DNA of 26,259 nt from Haplomitrium mnioides (Eukaryota > Marchantiophyta > Haplomitriopsida > Calobryales). The notes below the pieces were generated by a model. That model saw nothing but the letters and a program-made list of their open reading frames with translations, was not told the DNA's origin and searched no databases. Position numbers and translations under genes: made by a program. Positions 1-13,865 of this stretch are shown piece after piece (position 1 is the first letter of the stretch; every line of letters begins with the position of its first letter). The stretch covers positions 1 to 26,259 of the forward strand of contig JBNGIS010007896.1 in the NCBI GenBank assembly GCA_049999725.1. Reading direction: 5' to 3'.

Positions 1-2304
1 TTTACTCATATGCCATATACTCCTCTTCAACCTTCTATATACTCGTATGCCATACTCCTCCTGAACCTTCTATTCAACCTATTTATTTACTCCTTTGGAA
101 TATACTCCTCTTTTCACTGCTATGCCATATACTCCTCTTCAACCTTCTATTTACTCTTATGCGAGATACTCCTCTTCATCCTTCTATTCAACCTTCTTTT
201 TTTTGCTATGCAATATACTCCTCTTCAACCTTCTATTTAATTCTATGCCATATACTTCTCTTCAACCTTCTATTTACTCCTATGCCATATACTCCTCTTC
301 AACCTTCTATTCAACTTCTATTTACTCCTATGCAATATACTCCTCTTCAACCTTCTATTTACTCCTATGCCATAGAATCCTCCTCAACCTTTTATTTACT
401 GGTATGCCATATACTCCTCTTCACCCACCTATTTACTCGTAAGCCATATACTCCTCTTCAACCTTCTATTTACTCGTATGCCATATACTCCTCTTCAACC
501 TTCCACTCAACCTTCTATTTACTCCTATGTAATATACTTCTCTTCAACTTTCTATTTACTCCTATGGAATTTACTCTTATGCCATATACTCCTCTTCAAC
601 CTTCTATTCAACCTTCTATTTACTACTATACAATATTCTACTCTTCAACCTTCTATTTACTCGTATGCCATATACTCCTCTTCACTCTTCTATCTGCTCG
701 TATACCATATACTCCTCTTCAACCTTCTATTTACTCGTATGCCATATACTCCTCTTCACTCTTCCATTTACATGTATGCCATATACTCCTATTCAACCTT
801 CTATTTACGCGTATGCCATATACTCCTCTTCAACCTTCTATATACACCTATATAATATACTCCTTTTCAACCTTCCATTTACCCCTATGCCATATACTCC
901 TCTTCAACCTTCTATGTACTTGTATGCCATATACTCCTCTTCAACCTTTTATTTACTCGTATGCCATATACTCCTCTTCTATTTGATCTTATGCCATACA
1001 CTACTCTTTAACCTTCTATTTACTCCTATGCCATATACACCTCTTCAACCTTCTATTTACTCCCATGCTATATAGTCCTTTTCAACTTTCTATTTACTCC
1101 TATGCCATATACTCCTCTTCAACCTTCTATTTACTCGTATGCCATATACTCCTCTTCACTCTTCTATTTACTCGTATGCCATATACTCCTCCTCAACCTT
1201 CTATTTACTCGAATGCCATATACCCATCTGCAACCTACTATTTACTCGTATGCCATATACTCCTCTTCAACCTTCTATTTACTCGTATGCTATATACTCC
1301 TCTTCAATCTTCTATTTACTCGTATGGCATATACTCCTCTTCACTCTTCTATTCACTCGTATGCCATATACTCCTATTCAACCTTCTATTTACTCGAATG
1401 CCATATACCCGTCTTCAACCTTCCATTTACTCCTATGCCATATACTCCTCTTCAACCTTCTATTTACTTGTATGCTATTTACTACTCTTCAACCTTTTAT
1501 TTACTCGTATGCCATATACTCCTCTTCAACCACCTATTTACTCTTATGCCATATACTCCTCTTCAACTTTCTATTTACTCGTATGCCATGTACTTCTCTT
1601 CACTATTTTATTTACTCGTATGCCATATACTCCTCTTCAACCTTCTATTTACTCGAATGCCATATACCCCTCTTCAACTTTCTATTTACTCGTATGCCAT
1701 ATACTCCTCTTCAATCTTCTACTTAGTCGTATGCCATATACTCCTCTTCACTTTTCTATTCACTCGTATGCCATATACTCCTATTCAACCTTCTATTTAC
1801 TCGTATGCCATATACTCCTCTTAAACCTTCTATTTACTCAAATGCCACATACCCCTCTTCAACCTTCCATTTACTCCTATGCCATATACTCCTCTTCAAC
1901 CTTCTATTTACTTGTATGCCATTTACTACTCTTCAACCTTTTATTTACTCGTATGCCATATACTCCTCTTCAACCACCTATTTACTCATATGCCATATAC
2001 TCCTCTTCAACCTTCTATTTATTCGTATGCCATATACTCCTCTTGAACCTCCTATTCAACCTTCTATTTATGTCTATGCAATATACTCCTCTTCAACCTT
2101 CTATTTAATCCTATGCTATATACTCCTCTTCAACCCTCTTTTTGCTCCTATGCCATATACTCCTCTTCAACCTTCTATTTACTCCTATGCTATATACTCC
2201 TCTTCAACCTTCTATTTACTCTTATGCCATATTCTCCTCTTCATCCTTCTATTCAATGTTCTATTTACTGCTATGCAATAGAGTCCTCTTCAACCTTCTA
2301 TTTA

Positions 2305-2314
2305 NNNNNNNNNN
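2305..2314. other. assembly gap, 10 N
   Basis: Ten N. The 47 bases immediately left of the gap (2258-2304) and immediately right of it (2315-2361) are identical. This suggests two contig ends that overlap and were not merged, rather than missing sequence. Confidence 0.98.
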
Positions 2315-2493
2315 GTTCTATTTACTGCTATGCAATAGAGTCCTCTTCAACCTTCTATTTACTCGTATGCCATATACTCCTCTTCAACCTTCTATTTAGT
2401 CATATGCAATGTATCGCTACTCAACCTTCTCTTTGCTCGTATGCCTTATACTCCTCTTCAACCTTGTATTTACTCGTATGCCATATACTCCTC

Positions 2494-2503
2494 NNNNNNN
2501 NNN
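2494..2503. other. assembly gap, 10 N
   Basis: Ten N inside the 37-base array. The seven bases ACTCCTC occur on both sides (2487-2493 and 2504-2510), so a small or negative gap is possible. In a tandem array this short match is weak evidence. Confidence 0.98.
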
Positions 2504-4099
2504 ACTCCTCTTCAACCTTCTATTTACTCCTATGCCATATATTGCTCTTCAACCTTCTATTTACTCATATGCCATATACTCCTCTTCAACCTTCCATTTA
2601 CTACTATGCCATATACTCCTCTTCAACCTCTTATTTACTCCTATGCCATATACTCCTCTTCAACCTTCTATTTACTCCTATGCCATATACTGCTCTTCAA
2701 CCTTCTATTTCCTTGTATACCATAAACCCCTCTTCAACCCTCTATTTACTCCTATGCCATATACTCCTCTTCAACCTTCCATTTTCTCCTATGCCATATA
2801 CTACTCTTCAACCTTCTATTTACTAGTATGCCATCTACTGCTCTTCAACCTTCTATTCACTCGTATGCCATTTACTCCTCTTCAACCTTCTATTTACTCC
2901 TATGCAATATGCTTCTCTTCAACCTTCTATTTACTCCTACGCCATATTTTCCTCTTCAACCTTCTATTTACTCCTATGCGATATACTCCTCTTCAACCTT
3001 CTATTTACTCGTATGCCAGATACTCCTATTCAACCTTCTATTTACTTGAATGCCATATACCCCTCTTTAACCTTCTATTTACTTGTATGTCTTATACTCC
3101 TCTTCAACCTTCTATTTACTCCTATAAAATATACTCCTCTTCAACCTTCTATTTATTACTAAGCCATATTTTCCTCTTAAACCTTCTATTTACTCTTATG
3201 CCATATACTCCTCTTCAACCTTCGATTTACTCGTTTGCCATATACTCCTCTTCACTCTTCTATTTACTCGTGTGCCATATACTCCTCTACTTTCTTTTAT
3301 TTACTCGAATGCCATATACCCCTCTTCAACCTTCTACTTACTCGTGTGCCATATACTCCTCTTCACTCTTCTATTCACTCGTATGCCATATACTCCTATT
3401 CAACCTTCTATTTACTCGTATGCCATATACTCCTCTTCAACCTTCTATTTACTCGAATGCCATATACCTCTCTTCAACCTTCCATTTACTCCTATGCCAT
3501 ATACCCCTCTTCAACCTCTTATTTACTTGTATGCCATTTACTACTTTTCAACCTTTTATTTACTCGTATGCCATATACTCCTCTTCAACCACCTATTTAC
3601 TCATATACCATATACTCCTCTTCAACCTTCTATTTATTCATATGCCATATACTCGTCTTGAACCTTCCATTCAACCTTCTATTTACTCCTATGCAATATA
3701 CTCCTCTTGAACCTTCTATTTACTCCTATGCTATATACTCCTCTTCAACCTTCTATTTACTCCTATGCAATATACTCCTCTTCAACCTTCTATTTACTCC
3801 TATGCCATATACTCCTCTTCAACCTTCTATTTACTCTTATGCCAGATACTCCTCTTCATCCTTCTATTCAACCTTCTATTTACGTCTATGCAATATACTC
3901 CTCTTCAACCTTCTATTTAATCCTATGCTATATTCTCCTTTTCAACCTTCTATTTACTCCTATGCCATATACTCCTCTTCAACCTTCTATTTACTCGTAT
4001 GCCATGTACTCCTCGTCACTCTTCTATTTACTTGTATGCTATATACTCCTATTCAACCTTCTATTTATTTATATGCCATATACTCCTCTTCAACCTTCT

Positions 4100-6060
4100 A
4101 TTTACTCCTATATAATATACTCCTCTACAACCTTCCATTTACTCCTATGCCATATACTCCTCTTCAACCTTCTATTTACTTGTATGCCATATACTCCTCT
4201 TCAACCTTCTATTTACTCCTATGCCATATACTCCTCTTCAACCTTTTATTTACTCCTATGTCATATACTGCTCTTCAACCTTCTATTAACTCGTATGCCA
4301 TATACTCCTTTTCAACCTTCTATTTACTCATATGCCATATACTCCTCCTCAACCTTTTATTTACTCGTATGTCACACACTCCTCTTCAACCTTCTATTTA
4401 CTCGTATGCCATATACTCCTCTTCATCCTTCTATTTGCTCGTATGCCATATACTCCTCTTCACTCTTCCATTTACATGTATGCCACATACTCCTATTCAA
4501 CCTTCTATTTACTCCTATGGCATATACTCCTCTTCAACCTTCTATTTACTCGTATGCCATATACTCCTCTTCAACCTTCTATTTACTCGTATGTCATATA
4601 CTCCTTTTCAACCTTCTATTTACTCCTATGCCATATTTTCCTCTTCAACCTTCTATTTACTCCTATAGAAAATACTCCTCTTCAACCTTCTATTTGCTCG
4701 CATGCCATGTACTCCTCTTCAACCTTCTATTTACTCCTATGCCATATACTCCTCTTCAACCTTCTATTTACTCCTATGCCATATTTTCCTCTTCAACTTT
4801 CTATTTACTCGTATGCCATATACTCCTCTTTAACCTTCCATTTACTACAATTCCATATACTCCTCTTCAATCTTCTATTTACTCCTATGCCATATACTCC
4901 TCTTCAACCTTCTATTTACTCCTATGCCATATACAACTCTTCAACCTTCTATTTCCTCGTATACCATAAACTCCTCTTCAACCTTCTATTTACTCCTATG
5001 CCATATACTCCTCTTCAACCTTCTATATACTCTTATGCAATATACTCTTCTTAAACCTTCTATTTACTCCTATGCCATATACTCCTCTTCAACCTTCTAT
5101 TCACGTGTATGCCATATACTCGTCTTCAAACTTCTATTTACTCCTATGCCATATACTCCTCTTCAACCTTCTATTTACTCGTATGCCATATACTCCTCTT
5201 CAACCTTCTATTTACTCCTATGCCATATACTCCTCTTCAACCTTCTAGTTACTCGTATGCCATATACTCCTCTTCAACCTTCTAGTTACTCGTATGCCAT
5301 ATACTCCTCTTCAACCTTCTATTTTCTCCTATGCCATATACTCCTCTGCAACCTTTTATTGACTAGTATGCCATATACTCCTCTTCAACCTTCTATTCAC
5401 TCGTATGCCATATACTCCTCTTCAACCTTCTATTTACTCATATGTAATATACTCCTCTTCAACCTTCTATTTACTGCTACGCCATATTTTCCTCTTCAAC
5501 CTTCTATTTACTCCTATGCAATATACTCCTCTTCAACCTTCTATTTACTCGTATGCCATATTCTCCTCTCCACTCTTCTATTTACTCGTATGCCAGATAC
5601 TCCTATTCAACCTTCTTTTTACGATTATGCCATATACCCCTCTTTAACCTTCTCTTTACTCGTATGTGTGATACTCCTTTTCAACCTTCTATTTACTCCT
5701 ATGTAATATACTCCTCTTCAACCTTCTATTTACTGCTACGCCATATTTTCCTCTTCAACCTTCTATTTAATCTTATGCCATATACTCCTCTTGACTCTTC
5801 TATTTACTCATATGCCATATACTCCTCTTCAACCTTCTATTTACTCGAATGCCATATACCCCTCTTCAACCTTCTATTTACTCGTATGCCATATTTTCCT
5901 CTTCAATCTTCTATTTACTCGTATGCTATATACTCTTCAATCTTCTATTTACTTGTATGCCATATCCTCCTCTTCACTCTTCTAGTCACTCGTATGCCAT
6001 ATACTCCTATTCAACCTTCTATTTACTCCTATGCAATATACTCCTCTTCAACCTTCTATT
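4100..6060 (+). repeat. left copy of a ~3.3 kb-offset block duplication within the 37-bp array
   Basis: Rare unit variants recur in the same order about 3.3 kb downstream. TATAATATACTCCTCTACAA is at 4111 and 7412. CTATTAACTCGTATGCC is at 4283 and 7621. TATAGAAAATAC is at 4664 and 8002. ACGTGTATGC is at 5103 and 8441. GTATGCCATATTCTCCTC is at 5551 and 8815. A 34-base short unit is at 5931 and 9195. The offsets are 3301, 3338, 3338, 3338, 3264 and 3264, so they change only by whole units (37 and 74 bases). The match fades after about 6060. Outer limits are approximate. Confidence 0.8.
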
Positions 6061-7399
6061 TACTCTTATGCCATATACTCCTCTTCAACCTTCTATTCAT
6101 GTATATGCCATATACTCGTCTTCAACCTTCTATTTACTCCTATGCCATATACTCCTCTTCAACCTTTTATTTACTCGTATGCCATATACTCCTCTTCAAC
6201 CACCTATTTACTTATATGCCATATACTCCTCTTCAACCTTCTATTTATTCGTATGCCATATACTCCTCTGGAACCTTCTATTCAACCTTCTATTTACTCC
6301 TATGCAATATACTCCTCTTCAACCTTCTATTTACTCCTATGCCATATACTCCTCTTCAACCTTCTATTTACTCTTATGCCAGATACTCCTCTTCATCCTT
6401 CTATTTACGTCTATGCAATATACTCCTCTTCAACCTTCTATTTAATCCTATGCTATATACTCCTTTTCAACCTTCTATTTACTCCTATGCCATATACTCC
6501 TCTTCAACCTTCTATTTACTCGTATGCTATGTACTCCTCTTCACTCTTCTATTTACTTGTATGCTATATACTCCTATTCAACCTTCTATTTATTCATATG
6601 CCATATACTCCTCTTCAACCTTCAATTTACTCCGATATAATATACTCCTCTACAACCTTCCATTTACTCCTATGCCATATACTCCTCTTCAACCTTCTAT
6701 TTACTTGTATGCCATATACTCCTCTTCAACCTTTTATTTACTCGTATGCCATATACTCCTCTTCAACCACCTTTTTACTCATCTGCCATATACTCCTCTT
6801 CAACCTTCTATTTACTCGTATGCCATATACAACTCTTCAACCTTCTATTCAACCTTCTATTTACTCCTATACAATATACTCCTCTTCAATTTTCTATTTA
6901 CTCCTATGCTATATACTCCTCTTCAACCTTCTATTTACTCTTATGCCATATACTGCTCTTCAACCTTCTATTTCCTTGTATGCCATATAGCCCTCTTCAA
7001 CCTTCTATTTACTCCTATGCAATATACTCCTTTTCAACCTTCTATTTACTCCTATGCTATATACTCCTCTTCAACCTTCTACTTACTCTTATGCCATATA
7101 CTCCTCTTCATCCTTCTATTCAACCTTCTATTTACTACTATGCAATATACTCCTCTTCATCCTTCTAGTCAACCTTCTTTTTACGTCTGTGCAATATACA
7201 ACTCTTCAACCTTCTATTTAATCCTATGCTATATACTCCTCTTCAACCTTCTATTTACTCCTATGCCATATACTCCTCTTCAACCTTCTGTTCACGTGTA
7301 TGCCATATACTTGTCTTCAAACTTCTATTTACTCCTATGCCATACACTCCTCTTCAACCTGCTATTTACTCGTATGCCATATACTCCTCTTCAACCTTC

Positions 7400-9325
7400 T
7401 ATTTACTCCTATATAATATACTCCTCTACAACCTTCCATTTACTCCTATGCCATATACTCCTCTTCAACCTTCTATTTACTGTTATGCCATATACTCCTC
7501 TTCAACCTTCTATTTACTCGTATGCTATATACTCCTCTTCAACCTTCCATTTACTCCTATGCCATATACTCCTCTTCAACCTTCTATTTACTCCTATGTC
7601 ATATACTGCTCTTCAACCTTCTATTAACTCGTATGCCATATACTCCTTTTCAACCTTCTATTTACTTATATGCCATATACTCCTCCTCAACCTTTTATTT
7701 ACTCGTATGCCATACACTCCTCTTCAACCATCTATTTACTCGTATGCCATATACTCCTCTTCAACCTTCTATTTACTCGTATGCCATATACTCCTCTTCA
7801 CTCTTCCATTTACATGTATGCCACATACTCCTATTCAACCTTCTATTTACTTCTATGGCATATACTCTTCTTCAACCTTCTATTTACTCGTATGCCATAT
7901 ACTCCTCTTCAACCTTCTATTTACTCGTATGTCATATACTCCTTTTCAACCTTCTATTTACTTCTACGTCATATTTTCCTCTTCAACCTTCTATTTACTC
8001 CTATAGAAAATACTCCTCTTCAACCTTCTATTTGCTCGTATGCCATGTACTCCTCTTCAACCTTCTATTTACTCCTATGCCATATACTCCTCTTCAACCT
8101 TCTATTTAGTCCTATGCCGTATATTGCTCTTCAACCTTCTATTTACTCGTATGCCATATACTCCTCTTTAACCTACCATTTACTACTATGCCATATACTC
8201 CTCTTCAACCTTCTATTTACTCCTATGCCATATACTCCTCTTCAACCTTCTATTTACTCCTATGCCATATACTGCTCTTCAACCTTCTATTTCCTCGTAT
8301 ACCATAAACCCCTCTTCAACCCTCTATTTACTCCTATCGCATATACTCCTCTTCAACCTTTTATTTACTCCTATGCAATATACTCTTCTTCAACCTTCTA
8401 TTTACTCCTATGCCATATACTCCTCTTCAACCTTCTATTCACGTGTATGCCATATACTCGTCTTCAAACTTCTGTTTACTCCTATGCCATATACTCCTCT
8501 TCAACCTTCTATTTACTCGTATGCCATTAACTCCTCTTCAACCTTCTATTTACTCCTATGCCATATACTCCTCTTCAACCTTCCAGTTACTCGTATGCCA
8601 TATACTCCTCTTCAACCTTTTATTTTCTCCTATGCCATATACTCCTCTTCAACCTTTTATTTAATAGTATGCCATATACTGCTCTTCAACCTTCTATTCA
8701 CTCGTATGCCATATACTCCTCTTCAACCTTCTATTTACTGCTACGCCATATTTTCCTCTTCAACCTTCTATTTACTCCTGTGGGATATTCTCCTCTTCAA
8801 CCATCTATTTACTCGTATGCCATATTCTCCTCTTCACTCTTCTATTTACTCGTATGCCAGATACTCCTATTCAACCTTCTATTTACTTGAATGCCATATA
8901 CCCCTCTTTAACCTTCTATTTACTCGTATGTGTGATACTCCTCTTCAACCTTCTATTTACTCCTATGTAATATACTCCTCTTCAACCTTCTATTTACTGC
9001 TACGCCATATTTTCCTCTTCAACCTTCTATATACTCTTATGCCATATACTCCTCTTGACTCTTCTATTTACTAATATGCCATATACTCCTCTTCAACCTT
9101 CTATTTACTCGAATGCCATATACCCCTCTTCAACCTTCTATTTACTCGTATGCCATATACTCCTCTTCAACCTTCTATTTACTCGTATGCTATATACTCT
9201 TCAATCTTCTATTTACTTGTATGCCATATCCTCCTCTTCACTCTTCTAGTCACTCGTATGCCATATACTCCTATTCAACCTTCTATTTACTCCTATGCAA
9301 TATACTCCTCTTCAACCTTCTATTT
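7400..9325 (+). repeat. right copy of the ~3.3 kb-offset block duplication
   Basis: Partner of the block at about 4100-6060, with the same ordered series of variant units. Relative to the left copy it has one extra unit near its start and two fewer between about 8441 and 8815. The block order implies unequal exchange or segmental duplication after the units had already diverged from one another. Limits are approximate. Confidence 0.8.
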
Positions 9326-10099
9326 ACTCCTATATAATATACTCCTCTACAACCTTCCATTTACTCCTATGCCATATACTCCTCTTCAACCTTCTATTTA
9401 CTCGTATGCCATATACTCTTCTTCTGCCTTCTATTTACTCGTATGCCATATACCGCTATTCAAACTTCTATTTACTCGTATGCCATATACTCCTCGTCAA
9501 CCTTTTATTTACTCGTATGCCATATACTCCTCTTCAACGACCTATTTACTTATATGCCATATACTCCACTTCAACCTTCTATTTATTCGTATGCCATATA
9601 CTCCTCTCGAACCTTCTATTCAACATTCTATTTACTCCTATGCTATATACTCCTCTTCAACCTTCTACTTACTCTTATGCCATATACTCCTCTTCATCCT
9701 TCTATTCAACCTTCTATTTACTGCTATACAATATACTCCTCTTCAACCTTCTATTTACTTCTATGCCATATACTCCTCTTCAACCTTCTATTTACTCCTA
9801 TACCATATACTCCTCTTCGACATTCTATTCAACCTTCTATTTACTCCTATGCAATATACTCCTCTTGAACCTTCTATTTATGTTTATGCCATATACTCCT
9901 CTTCAACCTTCTATTTATTCGTATGCTATATACTCCTCTTTAATCGTCTATTTACTCGTATGGCATATATTCCTATTTTACCTTCTTGTTACTCGTATGC
10001 CATGTACTCCTGTTCACTCTTCTATTTATTCAAATGCCATACACTCCTATTCAACCTTCTATTTACTCGTATGCCATATGCTCCTCTTCAACCTTGTAT

Positions 10100-12150
10100 T
10101 TACTCCTATGCCATATACCTCTTTTCAACCTTCTATTTACTCCTATGCAATTTACTCCTCTTCAACCTTCTATTTACTCCTAAGCCATATACTCCTCTTC
10201 AACCATCTGTTTACTCGTATGCCATCTACTCCTCTTCAACCTTCTATTTACTTGTATGCAATTTATCGCTACTCAACCTTCTCTTTGCTCGTATGCCTTT
10301 TACTCCTCTTCAACCTTGTATTTACTCGAATGCCATATACTCTTCTTCAGCCTTCTATTTACTCGTATGCCATATACCGCTATTCAAACTTCTATTTACT
10401 CGTATGCCATATACTCCTCGTCAACCTTCTTTTTACTCCTATGCCATATACTCCTCTTCAACCTTCTATTTAATCGTATGCCATATATTCCTATTTAACC
10501 TTCTCTTTACTCGTATGCCATATACTCCTCTTCAACCTTCTATTTACTCCTATGCCATATACTCCTCTCCAGCCTTCTATTTACACCTATGCCATATACT
10601 CCTCTTCAACCTTCTATTTACGCGTATGCCATATACTCCTCTTCAACCTTCTATTTACTCGTTTGCCATATACTCCTCTTCAACCTTCTATTTACTCGTA
10701 TGTCTTTTTCCTCTTCAGACCTCTATTTACTTCTATGCCAAATACTCCTCTTTAACCTTCTATTTATTCCTATGCCATATACTTCTCTTCAACCTTCTAT
10801 TTACTCCTATGCAATATACTCCTATTCAACCTTCTTTTTACTATTAAGCCATATACTCCTCTCCAACCTTCTATTTACTCGTATGCCATATACTCCTCTT
10901 CAACCTTCTATTTACTCGTACGCCATTTATTGCTATTCAACCTTTTCTTAGCTCGTATGCCATATACTCCTCTTCAACCTTGTATTTACTCTTATGCCAT
11001 ATACTCCTCTTCAGCCTTCTATTTACTCGTATGCCATATACTCCTTTTCAACCTTTTATTTACTCTTATGCATATACTCCTCTTCAACCTTCTATTTACT
11101 CGTATGCCATATAGTCCTGTTCAACCTTCTATTTACTCTTATACCATATACTCCTCTTCAACCTTCTATTTACTCGTATGCCATATACTCATCTTCAACC
11201 TTCTATTTACTCCTATTCCATATACTCCTCCTCAACCTTCTATTTACTCCTATGCCATATACTCCTCTTCAACCTTCTATTTACTTGTTTGACATATACT
11301 ACTCTTCAACCATCTAGTTACTCGAATGCCATATACTCCTCTTCAACCTTATATTTACTTGTATGTCATATACTCCTCTTCAGACCTCTATTTACTCCAA
11401 TGCCATATCCTCTTCAACCTTCCATTTACTCCTATGCCATATACTTCTTTTCAACCTTCTATTTACTCCTATGCAATTTACTCTTCTTCAACCTTCTATT
11501 TACTCCTAAGCCATATACTCCACTTCAACCTTCTATTTACTCGTATGCCATATACTCCTCTTCAACTTTTATTTACTCGTATGCCATTTATTGCTATTCA
11601 ACCTTCTCTTTGCTCGTATGCCTTATACTCCTCTTCAACCTTGTATTTACTCGTATGCCATATACTCCTCTTCAGCCTTCTATTTACTCGTATGCCATAT
11701 ACACCTATTCAACCTTCTTTTTGGTCGTATGCCATATACTCCTCTTCAACCTTCTATTTAATCCTATGCCATATACTCCTCTTCAACCTTCTATTTACTC
11801 GTATGCCATATACTCCTATTTAACCTTCTCTTCACTCGTACGCCATATAATCCTCTTCAACCTTCCATTTACTCGTATGCCATATACTCCTCTTCAGCCT
11901 TCTATTTACTCCTATGCTATATACTCCTCTTCACTCTTCTATTTACACGTATGCCATATACTCCTCTTGAACCTTCTATGCACTCGTTTGCCATATGCTC
12001 CTCTTCAACCTTCTATTTACTCGAATGCCATATACTCCTCTTCAACATTCTATTTACTCATATGTCATATGCTCCTCTTCAGACCTCTATTTTCTCCTAT
12101 GCCATACACTCCTCTTCAACCTTCTATTTATTCCTATGCTATATACTTCT
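10100..12150 (+). repeat. ~663-bp higher-order repeat (about 18 units), roughly three copies
   Basis: Marker variants recur with a spacing near 18 x 37 bases. TAAGCCATAT is at 10181, 10845 and 11507 (steps 664 and 662). ATTTAT(C/T)GCTA is at 10261, 10925 and 11586 (664 and 661), each time followed by a TTGTATTTACTC unit and then a TTCAGCC unit. CAGACCTCTA is at 10716, 11381 and 12080 (665, then 699, which is one extra unit). The agreement of three independent markers supports a real higher-order period. Confidence 0.8.
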
Positions 12151-12974
12151 CTGCAACCTTCTATTTACTCCTATGCAATATACTCCTCTTCAACCTTATA
12201 TTTACTCCTATGCCATATACTCCGTTTCAACCTTCTATTTCCTCCTACGCCATATTTTCCTCTTCAACCTTCTATTTACTCCTATGGAAAATACTCCTCT
12301 TCAACCTTCTATTTGCTCGTATGCCATATGCTCCTCTTCAACCTTCTATTTACTCCTATGCCATATACTCCTCTTCAACCTTCTATTTACTCCTATACCA
12401 TATATTGCTCTTCAACCTTCTATTTACTCCTATGCAATATACTCCTCTTCAACCTTCTATTTACTCATATGCCATAAACTCCTCTTCAACCTTCTATTCA
12501 CGTGTATGCCATATACTTGTCTTGAACCTTCTATTTACTCCTATGCCATATACTCCCCTTTAACCTTTTATTTACTCGTATGCCATATACTCCTCTTCAA
12601 CCACCTATTTACTCATATGCCATATACTCCTCTTCAACCTTCTATTTATTCGTATGCCATATACTCCTCTTGAACCTTCTATTCAACCTTCTATTTACTC
12701 CTATGCAATATACTCCTCTTCAACCTTCTATTTACTCCTATGCCATATACTCCTCTTCAACCTTCTATTTACTCCTATGCCATATACTCCTTTTCAACCT
12801 TCTATTTACTCCTACGCCATATTTTCCTCTTCAACCTTCTATTTACTCCTATGGGAAATACTCCTCTTCAACCTTCTATTTGCTCGTATGCCATATACTC
12901 ATCTTCAACCTTTTATTCACTCCTATGCCATATACTCGTCTTCAACCTTCTATTTACTCGTATACCATATACTC

Positions 12975-13765
12975 CTCTCCAACCTTCTATATACTCGTAT
13001 GCCATATACTCCTCTTCAACCTTCTATTTACTCGTATGCCATATACTCCTCTTCAACCTTCTATTTACGCGTATGCCATATACTCCTCTTCACTCTTCTA
13101 TTTACTCGTATGCCATATACTCCTCTTCAACCTTCTATTTACTCGAATGCCATATACTCCTCTTCAACCTTCTATTTACGCGTATGCCATATACTCCTCT
13201 TCACTCTTTTATTTACTCGTATACCATATACTCCTCTTCAACCTTCTATTTACTCGAATGCCATATACCCCTCTTCAACCTTCTATTTACTCGTATGCCA
13301 TATACTCCTCTCCAACCTTCTATATACTCGTATGCCATATACTCCTCTCCAACCTTCTATATACTTGTATGCCATATACTCCTCTTCAACCTTCTATTTA
13401 CTCGTATGCCATATACTCCTCTTCAACCCTCTATTTACTCGTATGCCATATACTCCTCTTCAACCTTCTATTTACTCGAATGCCATATACCCCTCTTCAA
13501 TCTTCTATTTACTCGTATGCCATATACTCCTCTCCAACCTTCTATATACTCGTATGCCATATACTCCTCTTCAACCTTCTATTTACTCGTATGCCATATA
13601 CTTCTCTTCAACCTTCTATTTACGCGTATGCCATATACTCCTCTTCACTCTTCTTCTTACTCGTATGCCATATACTCCTCTTCAACCTTCTATTTACTCG
13701 AATGCCATATACCCCTAATCAACCTTCTATTTACTCGTATGCCATATACTCCTCTCCAACCTTCT
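12975..13765 (+). repeat. 222-bp higher-order repeat (6 units) near the right edge of the array
   Basis: Units carrying TCCAACCTTCTATATAC start at 12978, 13311, 13348, 13533 and 13755. The 13311-13533 and 13533-13755 steps are exactly 222 bases (6 x 37), and all steps are exact multiples of 37. Between them the same ordered variants recur: a plain unit, ACGCG, CACTCTT, CGAATGCC, then TACCCCT. The 12978-13311 interval is nine units because the ACGCG/CACTCTT/CGAATGCC triplet is present twice. The series is cut by the 100-N gap, and a further TCCAACC unit lies at 13917. Confidence 0.85.
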
Positions 13766-13865
13766 NNNNNNNNNNNNNNNNNNNNNNNNNNNNNNNNNNN
13801 NNNNNNNNNNNNNNNNNNNNNNNNNNNNNNNNNNNNNNNNNNNNNNNNNNNNNNNNNNNNNNNNN
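13766..13865. other. assembly gap, 100 N
   Basis: Exactly 100 N, typical of a placeholder of unknown size, inside the 37-base array. Flanking markers (TCCAACC at 13755 and 13917) are 162 bases apart, which is not a multiple of 37. The true gap length therefore probably differs from 100. Confidence 0.99.

Noticed and set aside
5553-8006. 817-codon open frame and many other long overlapping plus-strand frames within 1-14231
   Set aside because: They exist in all three phases at once because the 37-base unit lacks stops. The starts are arbitrary, there is no domain, and the translation simply cycles with the repeat. I treat them as satellite by-products.
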